Shown in pieces: positions 8,099 through 17,526 of a DNA stretch of 32,115 nucleotides (within the stretch, counting starts at the first letter, position 1; every line of letters starts with the position of its first letter). The notes below the pieces were generated by a model. That model saw only the letters and a program-made list of their open reading frames with translations, was not told the DNA's origin and ran no database searches. Source of the DNA: Sphingobacteriia bacterium. Lineage in GTDB: Bacteria > Bacteroidota > Bacteroidia > Chitinophagales > Chitinophagaceae. The stretch covers positions 1 to 32,115 of the forward strand of contig JAECQP010000038.1 in the NCBI GenBank assembly GCA_015999745.1, given 5' to 3'. A program made the position numbers and the translations under genes.

Positions 8099-8791
8099 CT
8101 ATTGCTTTTGCGTGTTATAGAATTCTTTTGCATAAAGTGGTTCTGCGTAAGCCAAATTGGCAAATTGTTGATGTGTGTATGCTTCGATGGCCAGGCTAAC
8201 CATGTGATTTACATTATGTTGTGCGCTGGAAATGCGCATATTTGATTTTAATGAAAGCTCCGGAATTTTGGCTGCACCGTCTCCGCAGAATAAAATGCTA
8301 ACGTTTGCAGGCAGCGAAGCAAAAAATAGTTCGTTTAATAAAATGGCGGAAGCAGCTTCTTTTTCTTTTAATAAATGGGTGTAAACTGCTGAAAAAACTT
8401 CCATTCTCCTTGCATCTATCATTGGATAAAGCAACCACTCTTCTTCGGGTTGCAGGTTTTCCGCTGTTAACTGATCCTTGGCGGCCTTCGCAATCACCTG
8501 TAATGTATTCAGTACAATCAATGGCTTTTGCAGCGCGTAACAAATGCCTTTTGCAGAGGCCATTGCAACACGGATTCCGGTGTAACTGCCCGGGCCGCCG
8601 GTTACTGCAACCGCATCCAGTTCATGTAATCCATGTCCTGTTTGATGCATGATTTTCTGAACGGCGGGTTGTAGAAAAGATGCATGATTTTTGGCATCAT
8701 GATTTTCTTCTATTGCAAGGACTGTTTCATTATTGCTCAAACAAATGCCCGCGTATGCTGTTGCTGTATCAATATGGAGGAGTAAAGCCAT
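8099..8791 (-). CDS. tsaB: tRNA threonylcarbamoyladenosine biosynthesis protein TsaB
   Basis: TsaB is an inactive ASKHA-fold paralogue that partners TsaD (with TsaE) in making the t6A37 modification of ANN-decoding tRNAs. The 230-residue protein opens with LLLHIDTATAYAGICL and carries the conserved GGPGSYTGIRV block at about 65-75, followed by AKGICYAL, all typical of TsaB. The metal-binding HxxxH of TsaD is missing at the expected site, as in the family. Its ATG overlaps the stop codon of the upstream gene by one base (TAATG on the minus strand), so the two are probably translationally coupled. Confidence 0.92.
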   Translation of the reverse strand: MALLLHIDTATAYAGICLSNNETVLAIEENHDAKNHASFLQPAVQKIMHQTGHGLHELDAVAVTGGPGSYTGIRVAMASAKGICYALQKPLIVLNTLQVIAKAAKDQLTAENLQPEEEWLLYPMIDARRMEVFSAVYTHLLKEKEAASAILLNELFFASLPANVSILFCGDGAAKIPELSLKSNMRISSAQHNVNHMVSLAIEAYTHQQFANLAYAEPLYAKEFYNTQKQ

Positions 8792-9417
8792 TATACTTTT
8801 TTCTGGTTGGTTAACGCTGCCTTCAGAGCAGGCGCAATACGGTACCTGCTGCTGGTCGCAGCGAGTTTTTCCAGTAATGCATCTATTTTATGCAGGCCAA
8901 TCATTTCGCTCCATTCAAATGGCCCGTAAGGATAATTGGTGCCCAGCTTCATGGCAGTATCAATATCCTTTTTTGAACTGATGGATTCTCCGTAACAGAA
9001 ATAGGCTTCATTGATGATCATTGCCACAACCCTGGCGCTCAACATCCCTGGTTCATCAGGTGCCTCCAGGCATTTCCAATGCAGGGCATCCAGTACCAAA
9101 CGCGCATTAGACAATGATTCGCTGCCGGCACCGGCAATTTCGAGTAACGGCTGATGCAGGAATCCGTCCCAGCCATTATACCGGATGCAGTTGGCTGGTA
9201 ACGAACCGGCCACTTGTACAACGGCATTTACAAAAATCGGCGCTTTGGTGACCGACTCAAAAGCATAACCCTCTTCCTCAAAACAATCGTCAAAATACAC
9301 ATCGGCTGCGGGCGGATTGATTCCATGGGTTACCCAGCTGACGGTGGCAGGGGAATTGGCAAACAGCTTGTTCAGCAACTCTTTTTTTCCGGGTTTGGCA
9401 TTGATTATTATATGCAT
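8791..9417 (-). CDS. 3-hydroxyacyl-CoA dehydrogenase-like protein lacking the NAD-binding motif
   Basis: The C-terminal half (about 120-205) matches the helical 3-hydroxyacyl-CoA dehydrogenase C-terminal domain: RVVAMIINEAYFCYGESIS and DIDTAMKLGTNYPYGPFEW are hallmark segments. The N-terminal ~115 residues are too short for the full Rossmann domain and have no GxGxxG motif; they begin MHIIINAKPGKKELLNKLF. With 208 residues against ~280-320 in the active enzyme, it is either a degenerate relative with a non-dehydrogenase role or binds acyl-CoA in another way. The ATG at 9417 is chosen; a TTG at 9426 adds three residues. It is coupled to tsaB by a one-base stop/start overlap. Confidence 0.75.
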   Translation of the reverse strand: MHIIINAKPGKKELLNKLFANSPATVSWVTHGINPPAADVYFDDCFEEEGYAFESVTKAPIFVNAVVQVAGSLPANCIRYNGWDGFLHQPLLEIAGAGSESLSNARLVLDALHWKCLEAPDEPGMLSARVVAMIINEAYFCYGESISSKKDIDTAMKLGTNYPYGPFEWSEMIGLHKIDALLEKLAATSSRYRIAPALKAALTNQKKV

Positions 9418-9433
9418 CTGATTCAATAAAATA

Positions 9434-9441
9434 CAAATTTA
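9434..9441 (-). promoter_or_regulatory. Candidate -7 element for the dehydrogenase-like/tsaB pair
   Basis: On the minus strand this reads TAAATTTG, matching TAnnTTTG. It would give a very short leader (about 10 nt) before the ATG at 9417. A TTG lies further upstream (9469-9467 on the minus strand) but with a spacer near 25 nt, longer than usual. Weak call. Confidence 0.28.
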
Positions 9442-9493
9442 CGTTGGTGGGTTGATTAAAATAAAGCAATTTGCCGGTTCTCAAACGAAACAT

Positions 9494-9880
9494 ATGTCTA
9501 AACAAGTGATTAAGACCGATCAGGCGCCTGCGCCAATTGGCCCGTACAACCAGGCAATCATTGCCAATGGTTTCTTATTTGCAAGTGGCCAGGTTGCGCT
9601 GAATCCGGCAACGGGGGAATTGGAACTGTCCGGTATCCAGGCAGAAACACACCAGGTAATGAAGAATGTACTGTCTGTTTTGGAAGCGGCTAACCTCACA
9701 CCGGATCATGTGGTAAAAACCACCATTTTCCTGAGCGATATGAGCTTGTTTGCCCAGGTGAACGAAGTATACGGATCTTATTTCAGCGGTCAGTATCCTG
9801 CCCGCGAAACCGTAGCCGTAAAAGGACTGCCCCGTGGTGTGAACGTGGAGATCTCTGTTACCGCGGTTGTACAATTATAA
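9494..9880 (+). CDS. ridA: RidA-family enamine/imine deaminase
   Basis: A 128-residue YjgF/YER057c/UK114 protein. RidA hydrolyses reactive 2-aminoacrylate and related enamines to ketoacids and ammonia, protecting PLP enzymes; it works as a cytosolic trimer. Marks are APAPIGPYNQA near the N-terminus, Arg104 in YPARETV (carboxylate binding), and Glu119 in NVEISVTAVV, all at the RidA-subfamily positions. The ATG at 9494 gives the normal MSKQVIKTDQAPAPIGPY start; the open frame continues upstream to a TTG at 9452, which I reject. The gene is divergent from the dehydrogenase-like gene and convergent with the epimerase gene. Confidence 0.94.
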   Translation: MSKQVIKTDQAPAPIGPYNQAIIANGFLFASGQVALNPATGELELSGIQAETHQVMKNVLSVLEAANLTPDHVVKTTIFLSDMSLFAQVNEVYGSYFSGQYPARETVAVKGLPRGVNVEISVTAVVQL

Positions 9881-9904
9881 GGAACTACTTCTTTCCAGGT
9901 GCTT

Positions 9905-10846
9905 TCAGAGGGTGGTTACCGTATAGCTGGTGCTGAACGAATGCGTTTTGTTCGGTTCCAGCATTACCAATCCTATGCCATTATTGAAATTGTCAGGGGC
10001 TCCGCTGAGATTCTCAATAGCAATACTCTTTCTGGAGAGTGGGGTATACACCTGCAGGATAGGATAGTGTTCGTCCGGTTCTACAACCAGTTGCAGGTAC
10101 CTGCTCTTTAATACGGCCCTGCGAGACTGCCCGGGAAGGTATTCGAAAGAATTATCGAGTACAACTCCTTTTAGCGGTAAGCCCTTAAGGAAGCGCGTAT
10201 CTTTTTTCTTTTTCCCGGTTGGCAGCAATTCTTTGTCGAAGATCAGCTGGGTATCTCCATTGAACTGCAGCGTATAGTTATCTACTTTTCCGCCCAGTGT
10301 AAAATAGGGATGCCATCCATCTGCATAAGGAATAGATTGGTTGTTGCTGTGCCGAATGCTGGTGATTACAGAAATCCTGTTCCCTTTTTCCAGTTTCCAG
10401 AGCAGGCTGAGGGTGTAGGCAAAAGGATAACCCTGATCTGTTTGGGTATAGTTGAATTTCAGTAAAACGCTGGCAAATTCATCTGTAGCCTGTTCCTTTT
10501 CTACGGTAAAACGGGCATCGTATACCAGCCCATGTATGGCATGCTCACCCAGGTAATGCTTGTGCACCCGGTAGGTTTTATTTTGCAGCTGATAAGTTCC
10601 GTTGCGCATTCTGCAAACAAAGGGACTAATCTTGGCGCTTCTGAAACTGTTGGCAATATTCTTTCTGGCATCTGCAACGGAGCTGAATCCTTCAATGCAA
10701 TTGACCATTTTTCCTTTCAGCGGAATATGGAAAGCATTTAAGAGGCCCCCAAATGCAAAGATCTCTGCCCGGCAGCCGCCCTGTTTATCTTTCAGTGTAA
10801 TAACCGGGTGTGCCTGCTGCTGATTTACCGATACTGCAAAACGCAT
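9905..10846 (-). CDS. Aldose 1-epimerase (galactose mutarotase) family protein
   Basis: A 313-residue galactose mutarotase-like beta-sandwich protein. Visible active-site features are His105 (EHAIHGLVY), His179 (DGWHPYF) and Glu278 (IAIENLSG), the two His and the general base Glu of the family, which interconvert alpha and beta anomers of hexoses. The sugar substrate cannot be told from sequence. No signal peptide is evident from the chosen ATG at 10846. A longer frame reaches an ATG at 10921 but its extra 25 residues run into the divergent promoter region. It ends 24 nt from convergent ridA and has no sugar-utilisation neighbour. Confidence 0.88.
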   Translation of the reverse strand: MRFAVSVNQQQAHPVITLKDKQGGCRAEIFAFGGLLNAFHIPLKGKMVNCIEGFSSVADARKNIANSFRSAKISPFVCRMRNGTYQLQNKTYRVHKHYLGEHAIHGLVYDARFTVEKEQATDEFASVLLKFNYTQTDQGYPFAYTLSLLWKLEKGNRISVITSIRHSNNQSIPYADGWHPYFTLGGKVDNYTLQFNGDTQLIFDKELLPTGKKKKDTRFLKGLPLKGVVLDNSFEYLPGQSRRAVLKSRYLQLVVEPDEHYPILQVYTPLSRKSIAIENLSGAPDNFNNGIGLVMLEPNKTHSFSTSYTVTTL

Positions 10847-10962
10847 GATAAAAAATTGAGTTATTAAAGAGTATAAATGTAATGCCCCCGGCTGGTAAAA
10901 AAAACTAACAGTCGTTAACATTAAACTTAAAGCATTATTTTTACTCCCAATTCATTTTTATT

Positions 10963-13900
10963 ATGTCGTATAAGCTTCAGCATAAGGTCCGCATTGTTAC
11001 AGCCGCCAGTTTATTTGATGGTCATGACGCTGCCATAAATATTATGCGCAGGATACTGCAATCGAAAGGTGCAGAAATTATTCACCTGGGCCATAACAGA
11101 AGCGTTGCTGAAATTGTGGAATGTGCCATTGAAGAAGATGCGCAAGGAATTGCCATCACCAGCTACCAGGGCGGCCATGTGGAGTTTTTTAAATATATGA
11201 AAGACCTGCTGGATCAGAACGGATGCGGGCATATAAAAATATTCGGAGGAGGAGGAGGAACCATTCTTCCGGAAGAAGTCAGGGAGTTGCATCAATATGG
11301 CATTACCCGTATTTACAGCCCTGATGATGGAAGGCATATGGGATTGGAAGGAATGATTGAAGATGTAATCCGCCAATGCGATTTTTCCCTGAATGGAGAC
11401 GGGGCTTATCAGGCGCCGATGGGTTTGGGTGAAGTGAAAGATGTTCGGGCCATTGCCAGAAAAATCACCAATGCCGAAAACGGTGTGAAACCCGGAAATA
11501 GAAATGCGCCACCCGATCAGCAGCCGGTACCGGCTCCGGTACTGGGTATCACCGGAACAGGAGGCGCCGGGAAAAGTTCTGTAACAGATGAAATTGTAAG
11601 GCGGTTTCTTCATTTATATGAAACCAAAACCATTGCAGTCATTTCAGTGGATCCCTCCAAGAAAAAAACCGGCGGAGCATTGCTGGGAGACCGGATCAGA
11701 ATGAACGCCATTGCACATCCGCGCGCGTACATGCGCAGCCTTGCAACCAGAGACGATAACACAGCGCTGAGTGCACATGTGCAGGATGCTATTGACATAT
11801 GTCGCAGGGCGGGGTATGACTTTGTGGTCCTGGAATCGGCCGGTGTGGGCCAGAGCGATGCGTCTATCCTCGATTTCTGTGATGTAAGCTTGTATGTGAT
11901 GACACCGGAATATGGCGCTGCCTCCCAGTTGGAAAAGATCAATATGCTCGACTATGCAGATTTGATCTGCATCAATAAGTTCGACAAGTCGGGCGCACTG
12001 GATGCCCTGCATGATGTACGTAAACAGTACAAGCGCAACCATGAATTATGGACCGCTAAGGACGAAGAACTTCCTGTAATAGGCACCATCGCTGCACAGT
12101 TCAATGATGTCGGCGTAAACCAGCTCTTTAGCAGAATAGTGCAGGTAGTGAAGGAAAAATGCAAAGTGGATTTTGATGAAGCAGGAGGAGCTTCCGTTTT
12201 TTATTCCAATACAAGCACTTCCACCAAATCGCAGATTATTCCGCCCAAAAGGGTTCGTTACCTGGCGGAGATCACCGAGCAAAACAGGGGTTATGATGCA
12301 TGGGTGAACGGGCAATCTGCTATTGCTACCAAATGGTACCGGTTACAGGGCGCCATAGAGGCCGTGAAGGACAACAAAACAGTGGTGAATGAGCTGAATA
12401 AGATCAGCGAAAACTTTGAATCTGCACTTCATCCGGAATGCAGAAAACTGATTGAACAATGGCCGGCGCTGGTAAAGAAATACCAAGCCGACTTTTTTGA
12501 ATATACCGTACGCAATAAAGTGATTCAGCAACCACTGACCACTACCTCACTGAGCGGCACTAAAATAGCCAAAGTAATTCTGCCTAAATACACGGATTGG
12601 GGAGATATTCTCCGCTGGCAATTACAGGAAAATATTCCAGGTGAGTTTCCGTATACTTCCGGTGTTTTTGAATTGAAGCGCCAGGGTGAAGATCCTACCA
12701 GGATGTTTGCTGGTGAGGGCGGACCTGAGCGGACCAATAAACGTTTTCACTATGTTTCATTAGGGCAACCCGCCATTCGTTTGTCTACTGCATTTGACAG
12801 CGTTACCTTATATGGAGAAGATCCTGCACACCGCCCGGATATTTACGGGAAAGTGGGCAACAGCGGTGTAAGCATTGCTACCGTGGATGATGCTAAAAAA
12901 CTCTACAGTGGCTTTGATCTATGTGATCCTAAAACATCGGTGAGTATGACCATTAATGGTCCGGCACCGATCGTGCTGGCTTTCTTTATGAACGCCGCTA
13001 TTGATCAGCTTTGCGAAAAGTGGATTACCGAAAACAATCGCTGGGATGAGGTTAACAAGCGGATCGAAAAGAAATTCAGCAAATTACCCAGACCGGTATA
13101 CTACAATCCTGCATTGCCGGAGCGACTCCCCGAAGGAAACAATGGCTTGGGTATAGGGTTGCTTGGATTAAGCGGGGATGAGGTATTACCTGCAGATATT
13201 TACAGTAAAATCAAGGCGGAGGCCTTAAGCCAGGTTCGGGGAACCGTTCAGGCAGATATCCTGAAAGAAGACCAGGCCCAGAACACCTGTATTTTTTCAA
13301 CTGAGTTTGCACTAAAGCTTATGGGTGATGTGCAGGCATACTTTATTGGGAACAGCGTCCGTAACTTCTACAGTGTCAGCATCAGCGGATACCATATTGC
13401 CGAAGCGGGAGCCAATCCGGTTACGCAGCTGGCATTCACGCTCTCCAATGGATTTACTTATGTGGAGTACTACCTGAGCCGCGGGATGCATATTGATGAT
13501 TTTGCACCTAATCTGTCCTTCTTCTTTAGCAATGGTATGGACCCGGAATACAGTGTCATTGGCCGTGTTGCGCGCAGGATCTGGGCCAAAGCCATGAAAT
13601 ACAAATACAAGGCCAATGACCGTTCTCAAAAACTGAAATACCATATTCAAACCAGCGGAAGAAGTTTGCATGCGCAGGAAATTGATTTCAATGATATCCG
13701 AACAACACTGCAGGCGCTCTATGCGATCTATGATAACTGTAATAGTTTACATACGAATGCCTACGACGAAGCAATTACTACGCCAACAGAAGAAAGCGTT
13801 CGTCGTGCAATGGCTATTCAGTTGATCATTAACCGTGAGCTGGGTACAGCAACTGTGGAAAATTTTATCCAGGGAAGTTTTGCAATAGAAGAGCTGACAG

Positions 13901-14337
13901 ATCTGGTGGAAGAAGCGGTGCTGCAGGAATTTGAAAGAATTACCGAGCGGGGCGGGGTACTGGGCGCTATGGAGAGAATGTACCAGCGAAATAAAATACA
14001 GGAAGAAAGCCTGCATTATGAAACGTTGAAACATACCGGGGAGTTGCCGCTGATTGGTGTAAATACTTTTCTGAATAAGAAAGGGAGCCCTACTGTTTTA
14101 CCGGGAGAAGTGATCCGGAGTACTACGGAAGAAAAAGAACAGCAGATTCAGAACCTGAACGGGTTCCACCTGCGTAACCAGGATCAATCGGAAGCAGCGC
14201 TGGAAAAACTGAAACTGGCTGCAGTGAATAACGAAAACCTGTTTGCGGAATTGATGGAGACCGTTAAGTACTGTTCATTGGGGCAAATTACCAATGCATT
14301 GTACTCCGTTGGGGGGCAATATCGCAGAAATATGTAA
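10963..14337 (+). CDS. icmF: Fused B12-dependent isobutyryl-CoA mutase with built-in G-protein chaperone (IcmF)
   Basis: A 1124-residue fusion with domains in IcmF order. Residues 1-140 form the B12-binding domain with the cobalt-ligand motif DGHDAA (His21). Residues 190-400 are a MeaB-like GTPase chaperone with the P-loop GTGGAGKS at 198-205 and NKFD at 338-341. Residues 520-1124 are the substrate-binding mutase barrel with the conserved SISGYH (His811). The two positions that hold Tyr89 and Arg207 in methylmalonyl-CoA mutase read Phe582 (TRMFAGEGG) and Gln773 (AQNTCIF), as in isobutyryl-CoA mutase, so the likely reaction is isobutyryl-CoA to n-butyryl-CoA, or a related branched acyl-CoA. 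It begins a plus-strand run with the next gene 11 nt on. Confidence 0.94.
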   Translation: MSYKLQHKVRIVTAASLFDGHDAAINIMRRILQSKGAEIIHLGHNRSVAEIVECAIEEDAQGIAITSYQGGHVEFFKYMKDLLDQNGCGHIKIFGGGGGTILPEEVRELHQYGITRIYSPDDGRHMGLEGMIEDVIRQCDFSLNGDGAYQAPMGLGEVKDVRAIARKITNAENGVKPGNRNAPPDQQPVPAPVLGITGTGGAGKSSVTDEIVRRFLHLYETKTIAVISVDPSKKKTGGALLGDRIRMNAIAHPRAYMRSLATRDDNTALSAHVQDAIDICRRAGYDFVVLESAGVGQSDASILDFCDVSLYVMTPEYGAASQLEKINMLDYADLICINKFDKSGALDALHDVRKQYKRNHELWTAKDEELPVIGTIAAQFNDVGVNQLFSRIVQVVKEKCKVDFDEAGGASVFYSNTSTSTKSQIIPPKRVRYLAEITEQNRGYDAWVNGQSAIATKWYRLQGAIEAVKDNKTVVNELNKISENFESALHPECRKLIEQWPALVKKYQADFFEYTVRNKVIQQPLTTTSLSGTKIAKVILPKYTDWGDILRWQLQENIPGEFPYTSGVFELKRQGEDPTRMFAGEGGPERTNKRFHYVSLGQPAIRLSTAFDSVTLYGEDPAHRPDIYGKVGNSGVSIATVDDAKKLYSGFDLCDPKTSVSMTINGPAPIVLAFFMNAAIDQLCEKWITENNRWDEVNKRIEKKFSKLPRPVYYNPALPERLPEGNNGLGIGLLGLSGDEVLPADIYSKIKAEALSQVRGTVQADILKEDQAQNTCIFSTEFALKLMGDVQAYFIGNSVRNFYSVSISGYHIAEAGANPVTQLAFTLSNGFTYVEYYLSRGMHIDDFAPNLSFFFSNGMDPEYSVIGRVARRIWAKAMKYKYKANDRSQKLKYHIQTSGRSLHAQEIDFNDIRTTLQALYAIYDNCNSLHTNAYDEAITTPTEESVRRAMAIQLIINRELGTATVENFIQGSFAIEELTDLVEEAVLQEFERITERGGVLGAMERMYQRNKIQEESLHYETLKHTGELPLIGVNTFLNKKGSPTVLPGEVIRSTTEEKEQQIQNLNGFHLRNQDQSEAALEKLKLAAVNNENLFAELMETVKYCSLGQITNALYSVGGQYRRNM

Positions 14338-14348
14338 CTTGGCCCATC

Positions 14349-14939
14349 ATGAAACAGCACTTTTTCTATATTTTTTCTTTTTTATTGTTAGCAGGGCCAC
14401 TGGCTGCACAAAACCAGTTTCGTAAGATAGACACTACCATGAAGCTGGGTAAGGCAGGGTATAAAGTGCTTTGCAATAATAAAAATGAAGCCAAAAATTC
14501 CATTACACTGACCCCGGTGGGTTTTACAGGCCAGGGAGCCAGGGATGTGGGTTTTGAAATCAAAGGAAGGGTGCTGAAAACAGAAGTAGACGATCTGAAT
14601 AACGACGGCTTTCCCGATCTTGTACTGTATGTATACGGACCGGGTGAAAAATCTATTGGTAATGTGATCGGGATCTCCTCCGTAAACAATGAAAGCTTCA
14701 TGCCGATTATGTTCCCGGATATTGTGAACGATCCTAAACTGCGGACCGGCTATGTGGGATATGATAGCTTCATGCTGATGGAAGGTACGCTGATGCGCCG
14801 TTTCCCGGTTTACACGGTTGATTCTGTTGGTTCCAAACCCACCGGAATGTACCGCCAGATTCAATATGGGGTTGTTCCTGCCGAGAGAGAGGGCCTGAAG
14901 TTCAAGGCCATCCGCAGCTATGATTTTTCCAGGCAATAA
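14349..14939 (+). CDS. Secreted PliI-like protein (I-type lysozyme inhibitor family)
   Basis: A 196-residue protein with a signal peptide (hydrophobic core FFYIFSFLLLAG, likely cleavage in the AAQ region near residue 20). The mature part contains DDLNNDGFPDLVLYVYGPGE, then DPKLRTGYVGYDSF, LMRRFPVY and TGMYRQIQYGVV. This series resembles, from memory, periplasmic inhibitors of I-type lysozyme (PliI). The DLNNDGFPD segment also looks like a calcium-loop-like Asp-rich turn. Periplasmic or extracellular location is likely. It starts 11 nt after icmF, so it may share the transcript, although a functional link with a mutase is not obvious. Confidence 0.6.
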   Translation: MKQHFFYIFSFLLLAGPLAAQNQFRKIDTTMKLGKAGYKVLCNNKNEAKNSITLTPVGFTGQGARDVGFEIKGRVLKTEVDDLNNDGFPDLVLYVYGPGEKSIGNVIGISSVNNESFMPIMFPDIVNDPKLRTGYVGYDSFMLMEGTLMRRFPVYTVDSVGSKPTGMYRQIQYGVVPAEREGLKFKAIRSYDFSRQ

Positions 14940-15014
14940 CGGCATATTATTAAATTGTTTTCATTCTTTAAGTTTATAGGGCAATCTGTACCTTAGCTGC
15001 TTAATAAAGCAACT

Positions 15015-17444
15015 ATGTACAAACGCCAATTACTCTCTTTTTTTCTCCTGATTACCAGCCTGGCCAATGCACAAACGATTGAGGAAGTGGAGTCTAAAAA
15101 ACTGACTCTTCCCAATGGATGGTCCCTTACGCCTGTAGGCAGAAATTTCCCATTGGGAGATCTTCCGCTGAATATTGTGGTGAGTAAATCCAAAAAGCGG
15201 ATGGCTGTAACCAATAACGGGCAGAGTGTACACAGTATTCAACTGATTGATCCTGCAACTGAAACAGTGCTGGATACCAGGGAAATTGCCCGGGCTTTTT
15301 ATGGTCTTGCTTTCAGCGCCGATGAGAAAAGATTATATGCATCCGGCGGCCATAACAATAAAATTGTGATTTACGACATAGAGAACAATCAGTTGAAAGA
15401 AGCCGATTCCATCGTGCTCGGGAAAAAATGGCCCAACAAGATTGCACCTTCGGGCATTGCGGTGGATGATGTTCAGCAGTTGTTGTACGTGGTTACCAAG
15501 GAAAGCAACAAACTTTATATTATTGATCTGAAAACAAAACAAACCGTGCTGGAATACCAGTTGGGCGGAGAAGCCTATGCCTGCCAGCTTTCACCCGACC
15601 GCAAACAGTTGTACATCAGCTGCTGGGGTTGTGATAAGGTTTATTTCTTTGATACTGAAAAAAGAAATGTTACTGCTGAAATCGCAGTTGGAGACAACCC
15701 CAATGAACTGCTGCTGACCAAAAAAGGAAAGCTGTTGTATGTAGCCAATGCCAACGACAACACCATATCTGTGATCAATACAACCGAACAGAGAGTGATC
15801 GAAGTGCTGAATGCAGCACTCTACCCGGATGCGCCCAATGGTTCTACCACCAACGGCCTTGCTTTAAGTGAAGATGAAAAGACATTGTATGTAGCCAATG
15901 CCGATAACAACTGCCTGGCGGTATATGATGTAAGCAAACCCGTTCAAAGCAAGAGCAAGGGCTTTATTCCAACCGGATGGTATCCTACCAATGTAAAGGT
16001 AATCGGTAAGAAAATATTTGTTTCCAATGGCAAGGGATTCTCTTCAAAAGCCAACCCTTATGGACCAAGTCCTTTTGGTAACAGCAAAAATGTACTGCAT
16101 CACGCAGATGATCCTAATCGCCCTAAAGCGGTTCAATATATTGCAGGCTTGTTTATGGGTACCATGAGCGTGATTGATGTGCCTGCCGAGTCTGCACTGA
16201 GCGTATATTCTCAGGTGGTTTACCGGAATACCCCTTATAATAAAGCAAAAGAGCTGCTGGTGCAGGGTGAAGAAGGCAATCCGATCCCCAGGAAAACAGG
16301 TGGTGCAAGCCCCATCAAATATGTATTTTATATAATCAAGGAAAACCGGACCTACGATCAGGTGCTGGGGGATATGAAAGAAGGAAACGGAGATCCAAGG
16401 CTTACTTTATTTGGAGAGCAGATTACGCCCAACCAGCATGCACTGGCCAGGGAATTTGTACTGTTGGATAATTTTTATGTAGATGGGGAAGTAAGTGCAG
16501 ACGGACATAACTGGAGTACCGGCGCTTATGCTACCGACTTCCTGGAAAAGAACTGGGTGAGCAGTTATGGCGGCAGAGGCGGGGGTTATGATGCCGAAGG
16601 GAAGCGCCCGGCTGCCAACAACAAGGGTGGGTTTATCTGGGATCATTGCAAAAAAGCAGGTGTGAGCTTCAGAACCTATGGGGAGTTTGCAGATAATTAT
16701 ATGCCCAATATTCCGGTGTTAAAAGACCATTACTGTCCTTATTTTACCGGGTATGACAACCAGGTTCCGGATACCGTACGATTCAAACAATGGCAAAGAG
16801 AATTTGATTCGCTGCTGGCTGCAAACGCCGTTCCGAAATTCAACTCTGTCCGTTTCTGTAATGATCACACCGAAGGAATGCGGTTAGGACGCCCAACACC
16901 TTATGCACACGTGGCAGACAATGATTTGGCGGTAGGACAGTTTGTGGAATACCTGAGCAAGAGTCCGATCTGGAAGGAAACAGCCATATTTATATTGGAA
17001 GATGATGCACAGAATGGTGCAGATCATGTGGATGCGCATCGTAGTATCGCCTTTGTGGCAGGAGGTTTTGTAAAGAGGGGTTTTGTGGATCATACCATGT
17101 ATTCCACTTCTTCCATGCTTAGAACCATTGAGCTGATTCTTGGTATTCCCCCAATGTCTCAGTACGATGCCGCTGCTACGCCGATGTGGCGCTCCTTCAC
17201 CAGCACGCCTGATACAAGACCGTTTACCTCTATTATTCCGTCCGTTAACCTGGATGAACGGAATACAGCGATGAATGAATGGCAAAAACGTTCAGAGAAA
17301 TTTGACCTTAGTAAGGAGGATGCGGTACCGGATCTGGAATTCAATAAAGTACTCTGGCACGGCCTGAAAGGTGATCATGTTCCTTTCCCGGGTCCGCGCA
17401 GGGCTGCTTTCTATAAACCAATTGAGAAGGCTGATAAAGATTAA
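15015..17444 (+). CDS. YncE-type beta-propeller fused to a phosphoesterase (alkaline phosphatase superfamily)
   Basis: An 809-residue secreted protein. Residues 1-19 are a signal peptide ending near ANAQ. Residues ~45-380 are repeated propeller blades of the YncE/lactonase type, seen as recurring LYVANANDNTISVINT and LYVANADNNCLAVYD repeats. From about residue 435 comes a phosphoesterase-family domain: YIIKENRTYDQVLGDM, the DNFYVDGEVSADGHNWST segment and the EDDAQNGADHVDAHRS metal-site block. The family includes acid phosphatases and phospholipase C-like enzymes; the substrate is unknown. The gap to the preceding gene is 75 nt, so it may have its own promoter. It is followed by a hairpin terminator. 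Confidence 0.88.
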   Translation: MYKRQLLSFFLLITSLANAQTIEEVESKKLTLPNGWSLTPVGRNFPLGDLPLNIVVSKSKKRMAVTNNGQSVHSIQLIDPATETVLDTREIARAFYGLAFSADEKRLYASGGHNNKIVIYDIENNQLKEADSIVLGKKWPNKIAPSGIAVDDVQQLLYVVTKESNKLYIIDLKTKQTVLEYQLGGEAYACQLSPDRKQLYISCWGCDKVYFFDTEKRNVTAEIAVGDNPNELLLTKKGKLLYVANANDNTISVINTTEQRVIEVLNAALYPDAPNGSTTNGLALSEDEKTLYVANADNNCLAVYDVSKPVQSKSKGFIPTGWYPTNVKVIGKKIFVSNGKGFSSKANPYGPSPFGNSKNVLHHADDPNRPKAVQYIAGLFMGTMSVIDVPAESALSVYSQVVYRNTPYNKAKELLVQGEEGNPIPRKTGGASPIKYVFYIIKENRTYDQVLGDMKEGNGDPRLTLFGEQITPNQHALAREFVLLDNFYVDGEVSADGHNWSTGAYATDFLEKNWVSSYGGRGGGYDAEGKRPAANNKGGFIWDHCKKAGVSFRTYGEFADNYMPNIPVLKDHYCPYFTGYDNQVPDTVRFKQWQREFDSLLAANAVPKFNSVRFCNDHTEGMRLGRPTPYAHVADNDLAVGQFVEYLSKSPIWKETAIFILEDDAQNGADHVDAHRSIAFVAGGFVKRGFVDHTMYSTSSMLRTIELILGIPPMSQYDAAATPMWRSFTSTPDTRPFTSIIPSVNLDERNTAMNEWQKRSEKFDLSKEDAVPDLEFNKVLWHGLKGDHVPFPGPRRAAFYKPIEKADKD

Positions 17445-17468
17445 GATGAATCAGATCGCAGATCAGAT

Positions 17469-17507
17469 AAAAGTGCCTGGATTAAACCCCGGGCGCTTTT
17501 ATTTTTT
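17469..17507. terminator. Rho-independent terminator between convergent genes
   Basis: AAAAGTGCC at 17469-17477 pairs with GGCGCTTTT at 17492-17500 (one G-T pair), leaving a 14-nt loop, followed by ATTTTTT on the plus strand. It lies 24 nt after the phosphoesterase stop. Read on the minus strand the stem ends in ACTTTT, so it may also serve the GNAT end of the opposing operon. Confidence 0.75.
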
Positions 17508-17526
17508 GGAAGAACCAGCGCACCCG

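Noticed and set aside
9452..9493. TTG-initiated extension of RidA
   Set aside because: The ATG at 9494 gives the normal 128-residue RidA, and the extra residues are not found in the family.
9881..9904. Terminator between convergent ridA and the epimerase gene
   Set aside because: No inverted repeat with a U-tract could be found in the 24-nt gap.
10847..10921. ATG-initiated extension of the aldose epimerase
   Set aside because: It runs across most of the divergent promoter region and adds 25 residues that do not resemble the family. Some doubt remains because this is a real ATG.
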